Below are positions 5,889 to 13,607 of a DNA stretch of 18,574 nucleotides, one piece after another (position 1 is the stretch's first letter; the number at the start of each line of letters is the position of its first letter). The stretch is taken from NCBI GenBank assembly GCA_043745295.1, contig JAYTTN010000514.1, positions 1 through 18,574 of the forward strand, written 5' to 3'. Below the pieces are notes generated by a model that ran no database searches, was not told the DNA's origin, and saw only the letters and a program-made list of their open reading frames with translations. Position numbers and translations under genes: made by a program. Source of the stretch: JALHQU01 sp043745295. GTDB lineage: Bacteria; Planctomycetota; Planctomycetia; Gemmatales; Gemmataceae.

Positions 5889-7703
5889 TCACGCCCCGCC
5901 GCGCTTCGACGGCTTGTCCAGCTTGTCCACCAGCTTCTTGATGTCTTCCAGCGTTTTCTTGCCGCACCGGATCACGAGCGACCCGCTGTCCTCGTCGATG
6001 CTCACCTCGGCCGTGTCGAAGAACTTCTTGACGTGCAGCGACATTGCCGCCGGGGTGGCGTTCTTCAGTTCGAGGACGTGAATCTCCAGCGGTTCGGCGC
6101 TGGCCGCCGGCGGGATCATGCGGACGGGTTCGCTGAATGGAATCGGGTAGGACACGTCCGGCAGGCTCTCGGCGCGGCGGGGCGGCAGCAACGGGCTGGG
6201 CAGCTCCTGGATGATGGCTGGCCGTGCGTCCAGTTCGTCGTCGTCCGCGCGGGGGGGCAGGCGGTTGTCGTTTCCGCGGCGCGGGGATACCGGCGTCGGC
6301 GGAAGCTCGTCGCCGCCCGGCGGGACGATGAGCGGGTTGGTCAGACGTGGGACGGTCCCGCGGGGCGGCTGGGTCGGATCGACCATGCCGCGGGGGTTGT
6401 TCGGTTGCGGTGGCCGCACGGCCGGCGGGTTGCCCTTCGGCCGCTTGAAGACCAGTTGGGCGTCTTGCGCGGAGGCCACCTGCCCCGCGAACTCCCACCC
6501 GGCGGCTTCCTGTTGACGGATCAGCTTTGCCTGACTGTCCTTCGACACGGGCACGTCGAACAGGGCGTGTTCCATCCGCTGCTGCGGGCGGCGCGGGGCG
6601 ACATCGGCCGGCGGCGGCATCGGGTCGTTCGGGTCGGCGGGGACGACCGGGTCCGCCACGCGCGGCGCGCGGGGTGCCACCGGGGGACGGGGCGGCTGTG
6701 GCGCGACGGGCGGCTCATCCGGATCCTCCGCGCGAGCGGGCGGTTCGGCCGGCGGCCGCGCCACGCGCGGGACCGGCAGGGGAACCGGTTGCGGGGCCGG
6801 GCGAACCGCCTCCCGCGCCGGCACCGGGGGCACGTCCTGGGCGTCGGCGAGCGGCACCCACCCGCCGACGGCGGTGAGCATCAGCCCGGCGGCGGCGATC
6901 CCCGCCGCCACCATCAGTTTCGTCTTCATCAGCGTTCCCTCCGTTGCGGATTGAGCCAGTTTCCACACACCCGACGGCACGGCGAGGCCGGCGTCGATCC
7001 CGCCCCGCGCGTACAGCACCACCTTCGCCACCAGCACCGGCGGCACGGCCGCCACGCTACTTCCGACGGCCACCGTGCCGACGGCCAGCACCGGGGCCAA
7101 CCCCCGCGCGGTCAACGCTTTCAGCAGCGCCTGCCGGGCGCGGGTCAGGCGACTCGACAGCGTGCCGAGTTTGCACCCCAACTTGGCGGCCGCGTCCGGC
7201 TGACGGACCCCTTCCAGTTCGCACAGCACGAAGACGGCTCGCAGCGTCGCCGGCAGCCGTTCGACTTCCTCGTGGACGGCCGCGTGCAGGTCGTCCCACT
7301 GCGGCACGGGGTCGGTGACGCCTTCCGGCTTGGCCGACTTCTCGTCCCGCTTTTGCCGCCGCGCCGCCGACCGACGGACCTTCAGGCAGACCTTCACCGC
7401 CACCCCATGCAGCCAGCCGCCGACCGACTTCACCCGGCCCAGCTTCTTGGCCGACTGGACGAGTGCAAGGAAGGTCGCCTGGAACGCATCCTCGGCGTCG
7501 GCGGGGTTGGGCAGCATCTGCCGACAGACGGCCCAGGCGAGCGGCCCGTGCCGGTCGAGGATCGTCTGGAACGCCGGCTCGTCGTGCCCGTCGGCGAAGC
7601 GGCGCAGCAGCTCCGCGTCCGACGCGCCGGGGGCGGTCGGATCGTCCGCCAGGCGGGTGGCCCGGCGGAGAACGGTTTGCAGCAGCGTCGGCGTCACGAA
7701 CAT
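5889..7703 (-). CDS. ECF sigma factor (ECF01-Gob type) with transmembrane and secretin-N-like extension
   Basis: A 604-aa fusion. Residues about 45-115 are sigma region 2 (RHGPLAWAVCRQMLPNPADAEDAFQATFLAL, then GGWLHGVAVKVCLKVRR), typical of the ECF01-Gob group. Residues about 140-200 are region 4, with a helix-turn-helix (LPATLRAVFVLCELEG...GTLSSRLTRARQALLKAL). A linker leads to a transmembrane segment at about 262-282 after MKTK. Beyond it lie a long Pro-rich tract, a short module ending GWEFAGQVASAQDAQLVFKR (about 380-421, resembling DUF4177-like domains), a second Pro-rich tract, and a C-terminal 60 residues (LEIHVLELKNATPAAMSLHV...LEDIKKLVDKLD) resembling the N-domain of secretins. Inferred topology: sigma in the cytoplasm, sensor part outside. 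Start at ATG 7703; GGAGG lies only 3 nt away. Convergent with the zinc-ribbon gene and divergent from the nickel/cobalt exporter gene. Confidence 0.9.
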   Translation of the reverse strand: MFVTPTLLQTVLRRATRLADDPTAPGASDAELLRRFADGHDEPAFQTILDRHGPLAWAVCRQMLPNPADAEDAFQATFLALVQSAKKLGRVKSVGGWLHGVAVKVCLKVRRSAARRQKRDEKSAKPEGVTDPVPQWDDLHAAVHEEVERLPATLRAVFVLCELEGVRQPDAAAKLGCKLGTLSSRLTRARQALLKALTARGLAPVLAVGTVAVGSSVAAVPPVLVAKVVLYARGGIDAGLAVPSGVWKLAQSATEGTLMKTKLMVAAGIAAAGLMLTAVGGWVPLADAQDVPPVPAREAVRPAPQPVPLPVPRVARPPAEPPARAEDPDEPPVAPQPPRPPVAPRAPRVADPVVPADPNDPMPPPADVAPRRPQQRMEHALFDVPVSKDSQAKLIRQQEAAGWEFAGQVASAQDAQLVFKRPKGNPPAVRPPQPNNPRGMVDPTQPPRGTVPRLTNPLIVPPGGDELPPTPVSPRRGNDNRLPPRADDDELDARPAIIQELPSPLLPPRRAESLPDVSYPIPFSEPVRMIPPAASAEPLEIHVLELKNATPAAMSLHVKKFFDTAEVSIDEDSGSLVIRCGKKTLEDIKKLVDKLDKPSKRGGA

Positions 7704-7836
7704 CGGCCTCCGCCAGTACGTTCCCAGGATCGGCGAATTCCTGCAGGGCGAGTGGAAAATCCGTCGCGAAGTCCCGGAGCGAACTTCGCTCTTTTCGGAG
7801 CTGGAATTCCCCGGCTCGCTCGGCCATCATACTTAC

Positions 7837-9348
7837 ATGAACCGCATCCTGCTCGCCGTCGCTGTCGTCTTCGCTTCCACTGCGGCCGCCCGCGCGCACC
7901 CGCTGCTGGAACTCGAATTCGACCGCACCGTCGCCGTGCGGCTGGAGGCGACCGGCGCGACGGTGACGTACACCCTTCGCCTGACCGATTCGTCACGGGT
8001 ACTGGACGGGAACAAGTTCTTCCGCGACGAGCTGCTGGCGGGAGTGACGGACGGCCGCAAGCATGGGGAGAAGTACGCCGGGCTGAAGGCCGGGCAGATC
8101 GCGCAGTCGATGTACGCCGAATTGGACGGCAAACAGGTGAAGTTCCGGCTGGACGACAAGCGGACGCCGAACGTGCTTCCCGGCTACGAGATGGACGGCC
8201 AGTTCCGCATCGAGATGCACTTCCGCGCCGGCTGGTCCGCGACGCCGAGCCGCCAGCACGAGTTCACCTTCCGCGACCTGACCGAGTTCGTGAACAACCA
8301 GAATGATGCCGCCGTCGAGGACGTGCCCGGCCGGGTGACGCTGACCGTCGATGCCCTGAAGAAGCCCGGCGATCTGGACGTGGACGCCGACGAACCGGAG
8401 CGGTATCGCGACAAGCCGCTGGCCGAAATCCCAACCGGCAAAGAACCCGACCGCCGCAAGTGTTCGGCGACGTTCACACTCCGCGCGGGGGCGACGCCGC
8501 CGGCACTGACTCCGTCGCCAGGGGAACAGTCGGGCACTGCCACCGTCGCGCCGCTGGTCGATGACCGCCCGATCAACGGCAACCTCGACCCGCTGCTGCA
8601 CTCCAACCTCGGCCTCGTCGCCGTGCTGCTCTTGGCGGCGCTGTTCGGGGCCGGGCACGCCTTCACGCCCGGCCACGGCAAGACGATGGTGGCCGCGTAC
8701 CTGATCGGCGAGCGCGGCACCATGAAGCACGCCGTCGTCCTCGGCCTGACGGCGACCCTGGCGCACACCGGCTCGGTCATCCTGCTGGCGGTCGTCCTGT
8801 ACTCGGTCCACGGCAACACCGCACCGGCGTCGGCGCAGGCGTGGCTGAACGTCGCCGGCGGGCTGTTCCTGTTCCTGGTCGGCTTCTGGCTGTTCGTGCA
8901 GCGGGTGCGCGGCCGGGCCGATCACGTCCACCTGTTCGCCGACCACGACCACCATCATGACCCGGACTGCGGCCACGATCACCACCACGCGGCGAAGGAC
9001 ATTCCGGCCGGCGGGTTCGGCTGGTGGCGGGTGATTCTGCTCGGCCTCGGCGGCGGCATCATCCCGTGCTGGGACGCGGTCGGCCTGTTCCTGGTGGCGA
9101 TGGGCGACGGCAAGATCGGCCTCGCCATCCCGCTGCTGATCGCATTCAGCGTCGGCCTGTGCGCGGTGCTGATCCTGATCGGCGTCGCGGTGGTGTACGC
9201 CAACCGCCGGGGGGCAATCGCCTTCCAGGAGAAGCGGTGGTTCAAGGCGCTGCCGGTCGTCAGCGCCGTCGTGCTGTTGGTGCTGGGCGGCTGGTTCCTG
9301 ACCGACGGGTTCAAGCTGCTGATGGCACCGACCGGCGTCGGCCAATAG
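7837..9348 (+). CDS. NicO/RcnA-type nickel/cobalt efflux transporter with exported N-terminal region
   Basis: A 503-aa protein. Residues 1-20 are a signal peptide (LLAVAVVFASTAAARA, cleavage probably before HP). Residues about 21-250 form an exported, strand-rich region of unknown function. The C-terminal half is a NicO-family permease: GAGHAFTPGHGKTMVAAYLIGERG (271-294, H274, H280), ATLAHTGSVILL, and a second repeat with GLGGGIIPCWDAVGLFL (403-419). Six or so hydrophobic segments are visible. Between them a His-rich loop (HVHLFADHDHHHDPDCGHDHHH, 373-394) can bind metal ions. Known family members export Ni/Co or help deliver nickel; the fused exported region resembles those of larger NicO proteins. 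The ATG at 7837 is preferred because the signal peptide starts there. The 133-bp gap to the divergent sigma gene should hold both promoters; no clear boxes were recognised. Confidence 0.88.
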   Translation: MNRILLAVAVVFASTAAARAHPLLELEFDRTVAVRLEATGATVTYTLRLTDSSRVLDGNKFFRDELLAGVTDGRKHGEKYAGLKAGQIAQSMYAELDGKQVKFRLDDKRTPNVLPGYEMDGQFRIEMHFRAGWSATPSRQHEFTFRDLTEFVNNQNDAAVEDVPGRVTLTVDALKKPGDLDVDADEPERYRDKPLAEIPTGKEPDRRKCSATFTLRAGATPPALTPSPGEQSGTATVAPLVDDRPINGNLDPLLHSNLGLVAVLLLAALFGAGHAFTPGHGKTMVAAYLIGERGTMKHAVVLGLTATLAHTGSVILLAVVLYSVHGNTAPASAQAWLNVAGGLFLFLVGFWLFVQRVRGRADHVHLFADHDHHHDPDCGHDHHHAAKDIPAGGFGWWRVILLGLGGGIIPCWDAVGLFLVAMGDGKIGLAIPLLIAFSVGLCAVLILIGVAVVYANRRGAIAFQEKRWFKALPVVSAVVLLVLGGWFLTDGFKLLMAPTGVGQ

Positions 9349-9371
9349 TTTGGGAACTGGAATTCAATCAT

Positions 9372-9541
<170 letters not shown>

Positions 9542-9560
9542 CCTTCTTGTCTGCCTCATT

Positions 9561-10730
9561 ATGGAAATCGTCGCCCTCGAAGTCCGCCACGTCCGGGTTC
9601 GGTTGCGCCGGCCGGTGAAGCACGCTTCGCACGCCCGCACCGAAACCGACAACCTCGTCGTCGTCTGCACGCTGTCTGACGGCTCCGTCGGGCACGGCGA
9701 AGGGGTGCCGCGCGAGTACGTCACCGGCGATTCGGTGGACTCCGCGTTCGACCTGCTGAAGCGTAGCGACTTGGCGAGGCAGCTCCCGCCGTGCGACGAC
9801 TTCCCGTCCGCCGTCCAGGCTGCCGAGCGGTTGCGGCTCGCGCCGATCCCCGGCGACGACCGCGACTGTCAGGGCAACCCGGCCCGGTGCGCGGTGGAAC
9901 TGGCGGTGCTGGACGCCTACGGCCGGGCGTTCGGCGAGCCGCTGATGAATGTGACGAAGATGCTCGCCGACGAACTGTACGAGCCGCGCGAGGCGGTGCG
10001 GTACAGCGGCATCCTGCTGACGGCGAAGGGCTGGAAGGCCCGACTGGTCTCGATGGCGTACTGGTGGACCGGTTTCAAACAGGTGAAGGTGAAAGTCGGC
10101 ATTCCCGACCGCGACGACGCCCAGCGGCTGAAAGTCATTCGCGGCTGGCTCGGTAAGAAGATCGACATCCGCGTCGATGCCAACGAAGCCTGGACACCAG
10201 GGAACGTCGCGGACAACATTCGCGCCCTGGAGCCGTTCGGCGTTTCGTCCGTGGAACAGCCGGTGCCGCACGAAGCCGTCGCGTGCCTAGCCGACCTGCG
10301 AAAGCAAGTGACGACGCCGATCATGCTCGACGAATCGCTCTGCTCCGAGGTGGACGCGGAACGGGCGGTGCGCGGCGGCTGGTGCGACCTGTTCAACCTG
10401 CGGCTGTCCAAGTGCGGCGGGTTCATCCCGACGCTGCGGCTGGCACAACTCGCGGTGCGGCACAACATCGGCTACCAACTCGGCTGCATGGTCGGCGAGA
10501 CCGGCATCCTGAGCGCCGCCGGCCGGCAGTTCGCCACCAGCGTGACGGGCCTTCGCCATCTCGAAGGCAGCTTCGACCGGCATTTGGTGTGGGACGCACT
10601 GACGAAGGAAGACATCACCTTCGGCCGCGGCGGACTGGCCCCGGCCCGCGTCGGCTGCGGTCTGAGCGTCGGCGTCGACCCGGCCCGCGTGGACGCGGTG
10701 ACGGTACGGCGGGAGGTGCTGATTGGCTGA
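9561..10730 (+). CDS. Enolase-superfamily enzyme, muconate-lactonizing subgroup (dipeptide epimerase / OSBS-like)
   Basis: A 389-aa cytoplasmic enzyme. The N-terminal capping domain (about 1-130) is followed by a TIM barrel with the MLE-subgroup residues in order: K176-x-K178 (QVKVKVG), metal ligands D206 (RVDANEAW), E232 (SVEQPV) and D257 (MLDES), and the second acid/base lysine K284 (LSKCGG). These enzymes abstract an alpha-proton next to a carboxylate using Mg2+. Members epimerise L-Ala-D/L-Glu-type dipeptides, make o-succinylbenzoate or cycloisomerise muconate; the sequence alone does not decide the substrate. The ATG at 9561 sits 21 nt after the hairpin repeat, with no recognisable ribosome binding site. 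The end overlaps the alpha/beta hydrolase gene by 8 nt, so the two are very probably co-translated and act on related compounds. Confidence 0.9.
   Translation: MEIVALEVRHVRVRLRRPVKHASHARTETDNLVVVCTLSDGSVGHGEGVPREYVTGDSVDSAFDLLKRSDLARQLPPCDDFPSAVQAAERLRLAPIPGDDRDCQGNPARCAVELAVLDAYGRAFGEPLMNVTKMLADELYEPREAVRYSGILLTAKGWKARLVSMAYWWTGFKQVKVKVGIPDRDDAQRLKVIRGWLGKKIDIRVDANEAWTPGNVADNIRALEPFGVSSVEQPVPHEAVACLADLRKQVTTPIMLDESLCSEVDAERAVRGGWCDLFNLRLSKCGGFIPTLRLAQLAVRHNIGYQLGCMVGETGILSAAGRQFATSVTGLRHLEGSFDRHLVWDALTKEDITFGRGGLAPARVGCGLSVGVDPARVDAVTVRREVLIG
10711..10716 (+). promoter_or_regulatory. Ribosome binding site for the TTG-initiated hydrolase
   Basis: GGGAGG lies 6 nt before the TTG at 10723, inside the 3' end of the upstream gene. 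It supports use of TTG as the start and translational coupling. Confidence 0.65.
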
Positions 10731-11562
10731 CCCTTCGATTGCGACTTTCCCCGCCTCCGACGGCTACCGCTTCTACGTCCGCCGCTATCTGCCCGCGACC
10801 CTCCCCCGTGGCCGGGTGGTGATGCTGCACGGCATCCGCAGCCACGGCGGGTGGTACGAGAGGAGTTGCGGGCAACTCCGCGACGCCGGGTACGAGGTGC
10901 ATTTCCTCGACCGGCGCGGGTCCGGGTGGAACACCGCCCGGCGCGGCGATTGTCCGAGCTTCCGCCGGCTGATCGACGACGTGGCCGAATACCTGTACGA
11001 CCTGCGATCGACGCGGGCGTTCCTGCCGACGTTCCTGGCCGGCATCTCGTGGGGCGGGAAGCTGGCCCTCGGCGTGCCCATCCGCCGGCCGGGGCTGGTC
11101 GATGGCGTGATGCTCGTCTGTCCCGGCCTGACGCCGACGGTCGGCCCGCCGCTGTCGCGCCGCCTGCGGGTGCTGCTGGCGCGGTTCCTCCGGCCCGAAA
11201 ACCGCTTCCCGATCCCGCTGAACGACCCGGAGTTGTTCACCGATTCACCGGAGTGGCAACGCTATGTCACCGACGACCGCCACGGGCTGACCGAGGCGAC
11301 GGCGCGGTTCTTGTTCGAGAGCTTCCGGTTCGACGTGTACCTGAAGTGGACGGCGCGTCACGTCACGGTGCCGGTGCTATTGATGCTCGCCGGACGGGAC
11401 CGGATTCTCGACAACGCCAAGAGCCGGCTGTACCTGTCGCGGCTGACGGGGTCGAAGTCGCTGACGCTGATCGACTACCCCGACGCGGCGCACACGCTGG
11501 AATTCGAAGGGCCGGACCACCCGTTCGTCGCGGACATGGTCCGCTGGATGGCGAAGCGGTGA
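10723..11562 (+). CDS. Alpha/beta hydrolase (monoacylglycerol lipase / serine aminopeptidase S33-like)
   Basis: A 279-aa cytoplasmic alpha/beta-hydrolase with no signal peptide. The oxyanion-hole motif is LHGIRSHGG (35-43), the nucleophile elbow GISWGG (S109), the acid D226 (LAGRDRILD) and the catalytic His H257 (DAAHTLEFE). The layout resembles the Hydrolase_4 (monoglyceride lipase-like) group, but the substrate cannot be read from the sequence. The start is TTG at 10723, chosen for the GGGAGG 6 nt upstream and because the protein begins naturally there (MADPSIATFPASDGYRFYVRR); it overlaps the enolase-superfamily gene by 8 nt. A MenC/MenH-like pairing is one possible reading, though neither protein carries a MenC- or MenH-specific signature that I can confirm. 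It ends 35 bp from the convergent sigma-factor gene. Confidence 0.88.
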   Translation: MADPSIATFPASDGYRFYVRRYLPATLPRGRVVMLHGIRSHGGWYERSCGQLRDAGYEVHFLDRRGSGWNTARRGDCPSFRRLIDDVAEYLYDLRSTRAFLPTFLAGISWGGKLALGVPIRRPGLVDGVMLVCPGLTPTVGPPLSRRLRVLLARFLRPENRFPIPLNDPELFTDSPEWQRYVTDDRHGLTEATARFLFESFRFDVYLKWTARHVTVPVLLMLAGRDRILDNAKSRLYLSRLTGSKSLTLIDYPDAAHTLEFEGPDHPFVADMVRWMAKR

Positions 11563-11597
11563 CGGGGTGAAGTGCGTCGTCGCCGGGAGCATGGGCG

Positions 11598-12266
11598 TCA
11601 CTTGTTCGGGTCGGGGTTGTTCGCGTCGTCCAGTTCGGGGAAGGCATCGACCGGCACGTTGGCGGTCTTCACCGCGGCCGACAGCCGCTTCACCGCCTGG
11701 AACTTGTAATTGGCGATGGTCTGGTCGGGCAGCTTCATCACCTCCGCCACCCGCTGGTTTTTCCACCCCTTCACGAACAGCAACTCCAGCACTTGCAGGC
11801 GGACGTAGTCGTTCGCCTGCCGGAGGTCGCGGACCAACTCCCGCAAGGCGCGGGCCAGGGCGTCGGTCTCCAGGTTCCGCTGCTCCTTGCTGCGGTACAG
11901 GCTGGAGGCGTGCCGCTGGCGGTCGTCGTCCGCCTGGCCGAGCGGGTCGTCCGGCCCGTCCGAGTCCGACAGGAACGGCTGCCGCCCCTTCTTCCGCAAC
12001 TGGTCGATCACCTTGTACGAGGCGATGCTGAACAGCCACGTCTGGAGGTTCTTCTTGTCGTCGAAGTTGGGCAGGCTGGTCTGGAAACCGATGAACGTCT
12101 CCTGCACCGTGTCCTCGGTGACGGCGGTATCCATCAGTCGGCGGCGGATGTACGCCCGCACGCGGCCGCTGTACCGCTCGAACAACTCCTGCCACGCGGC
12201 CTGGTACGCCGGCCCGCTGGCGGTGCGGATCTGCTGGATGAGCAGGCGGTCGGATTCGGTGGTCAT
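11598..12266 (-). CDS. Sigma-70 family ECF-type RNA polymerase sigma factor
   Basis: A 222-aa sigma factor with no membrane segment. Region 2 (about 25-95) includes ELFERYSGRVRAYIRRRL, VTEDTVQETFIGF and LQTWLFSIASYKVIDQLRKKGR. A charged linker (about 98-130) follows, and then region 4 (about 135-198) with LLFVKGWKNQRVAEVMKLPDQTIANYKFQAVKRL, a helix-turn-helix for the -35 element. The tail is acidic (ELDDANNPDPNK). The start ATG at 12266 has only a weak ribosome binding site. No anti-sigma factor is encoded next to it; upstream on the same strand, beyond a 221-bp repeat-filled gap, lies the zinc-ribbon membrane protein, which may or may not be related. Confidence 0.88.
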   Translation of the reverse strand: MTTESDRLLIQQIRTASGPAYQAAWQELFERYSGRVRAYIRRRLMDTAVTEDTVQETFIGFQTSLPNFDDKKNLQTWLFSIASYKVIDQLRKKGRQPFLSDSDGPDDPLGQADDDRQRHASSLYRSKEQRNLETDALARALRELVRDLRQANDYVRLQVLELLFVKGWKNQRVAEVMKLPDQTIANYKFQAVKRLSAAVKTANVPVDAFPELDDANNPDPNK

Positions 12267-12329
12267 GGGATACCCGAGAAGGGCGTTGGGACGAGAAAAG
12301 ACCTCACCCCTCGGCCCCTCTCCATGAAT

Positions 12330-12434
12330 GGAGAGGGGGTGTTCAAGCCGGAATCGTTGCCGAGGAACCCCGTCGGTGGCTGGCTATCCGACGGGAAAAC
12401 ACCGCCGCGTTGTCCCGTTAAACACCCCCTCTCC
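12330..12434. repeat. Dispersed palindromic element, copy B
   Basis: The left arm GGAGAGGGGGTGTTCAA (12330-12346) pairs with 12418-12434 with one mismatch. Both arms and the interior GAGGAACCCCGT match copy A (4748-4851); the middle of the interior has diverged. Looser outer arms (about 12296-12329 and 12435-12472) also pair. It fills most of the gap between the sigma-factor gene and the zinc-ribbon membrane protein gene. Confidence 0.85.
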
Positions 12435-12487
12435 GGAACGGGGAGGGGGACGGGGGGTGGGGTCTTCCTCTGAAGATCAATCCGCCC

Positions 12488-13546
12488 TCACAACACCTTA
12501 TGATACTTCAGGCCGGTGGCGTCCGAGACCATTTTCGCCGCGTCGGCCGCCACCAGCCGGTCCTTGGTGCGGAACAGCACCTCGCGGATGCAGCGGTACT
12601 CGTCGCACAGCGCCGGGCTGAACCGCTCCGGGCGGATGACCATCAGGTAGAACGCCACGCCGGGCACGATGCCGCAGAGGAGCAGGTAAATGCACACAAG
12701 CCACGACACCATGCCGGGGTCGTGCGTGGCCAGCACGCCCGCGCCGCTGGTCTGCTTCCACTTCACCTTCTGGTCGGGCAGCTTGTAGAAGGCGATCCGC
12801 CGGTGCCGGATGATGGTCGTCTTGCCGGTGGCCGTGCGGTTCAACGACAGCGACTCGTAACTGCCGACCAGGAACACTTGCAGAAAGATGTTGAACAGGT
12901 TGACGGTCAGGTTCGTGCTCCACGCCTGCCCGTCGGACAGCTTCTGGCCGTTGACGGTCATGAACAGGGAGATGGCGAGCAGGTTCACCACCTGCAATCC
13001 GGCGAGGATTTTGATCCGCGTGGCCCACGTCCACCCTTCCTGCCAGAAGCCGGACATCGGCTCGTAGGTCCGCTTCGGTTTGCCCTTGCCGGCCTCGGCC
13101 AGGTGTTCGCCGCAGTGGACGCAGAAGGTGGCGTCGAGCGGCAACTCCACGCGGCAGTGCGGGCACGGCTTCAACCCGGTGCCGGGGACGGCATACGGCA
13201 TGTCGTCGTCGTCTTCCTGCGTGCCCTCCAACAGCGGCGCGCCGACCCCTTCCTCGACGAGGAACTCCGGGCGAGTGTCGCGGGCATCGACGCGGGGGCG
13301 GGCCTTCGGCTTCGGCGGCGGCACCGGATCGGCCGGCCGCGCGCGGACCTTGGCGGCCGAGTAGACATCCTCGGTGGCGACAGGAGCGGATACCGGCGCG
13401 GCGGGCGTATCGACAGCCACGGAGGCACGCAGCTCTGCCGGCACCTCGGCGTAGTACCCGCAGTGCGGGCAGCGGATCTTCGCCTTGAGGTGCCCGGCCG
13501 GGACCGGCACCTTGCCGCCGCAGTTGCCGCAGGGGATTTTTTGCAC
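12488..13546 (-). CDS. Double zinc-ribbon multi-pass membrane protein of unknown function
   Basis: About 352 aa when started at the GTG at 13546. The first zinc ribbon opens the protein (C6-x2-C9, C26-x2-C29, in KIPCGNCGGKV...IRCPHC). A Pro/Ala-rich charged linker follows, then a second ribbon (C128-x2-C131, C142-x2-C145, in KPCPHCRVEL...FCVHCGEHL). After that come about three hydrophobic segments: ILAGLQVVNLLAISLFMTV, NLFNIFLQVFLVG, and VSWLVCIYLLLCGIVPGVAF. No catalytic motif is visible. The GTG start is chosen because GGAG lies 6 nt before it and the ribbon begins at once; a TTG at 13603 would add 19 residues without domain character. It directly follows the ABC ATPase gene on the same strand (61-nt gap), so the two are probably one transcript, and it could be a membrane partner of that ATPase, although it does not look like a standard ABC-2 permease. 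Confidence 0.82.
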   Translation of the reverse strand: MQKIPCGNCGGKVPVPAGHLKAKIRCPHCGYYAEVPAELRASVAVDTPAAPVSAPVATEDVYSAAKVRARPADPVPPPKPKARPRVDARDTRPEFLVEEGVGAPLLEGTQEDDDDMPYAVPGTGLKPCPHCRVELPLDATFCVHCGEHLAEAGKGKPKRTYEPMSGFWQEGWTWATRIKILAGLQVVNLLAISLFMTVNGQKLSDGQAWSTNLTVNLFNIFLQVFLVGSYESLSLNRTATGKTTIIRHRRIAFYKLPDQKVKWKQTSGAGVLATHDPGMVSWLVCIYLLLCGIVPGVAFYLMVIRPERFSPALCDEYRCIREVLFRTKDRLVAADAAKMVSDATGLKYHKVL

Positions 13547-13552
13547 GGGGCA

Positions 13553-13556
13553 CTCC
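13553..13556 (-). promoter_or_regulatory. Ribosome binding site supporting the GTG start
   Basis: GGAG on the minus strand, 6 nt before the GTG at 13546. It argues for this start over the upstream TTG at 13603, which has no comparable site. Confidence 0.5.
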
Positions 13557-13607
13557 GGCAAGCGGGTTGCTGTGTCCCGCTCGCAAGCTCGCGGCGACGA
13601 CAATTCG

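Noticed and set aside
7734..7748. GAATTCCTGCAG, which resembles a cloning-vector polylinker
   Set aside because: Only 12 bp match, both flanks are native high-GC sequence, and no further vector sequence follows; most likely chance.
5763..8306. Plus-strand open frame of 847 codons
   Set aside because: It is antisense to the sigma-factor fusion and its translation is low-complexity Arg/Gly/His; it is a shadow.
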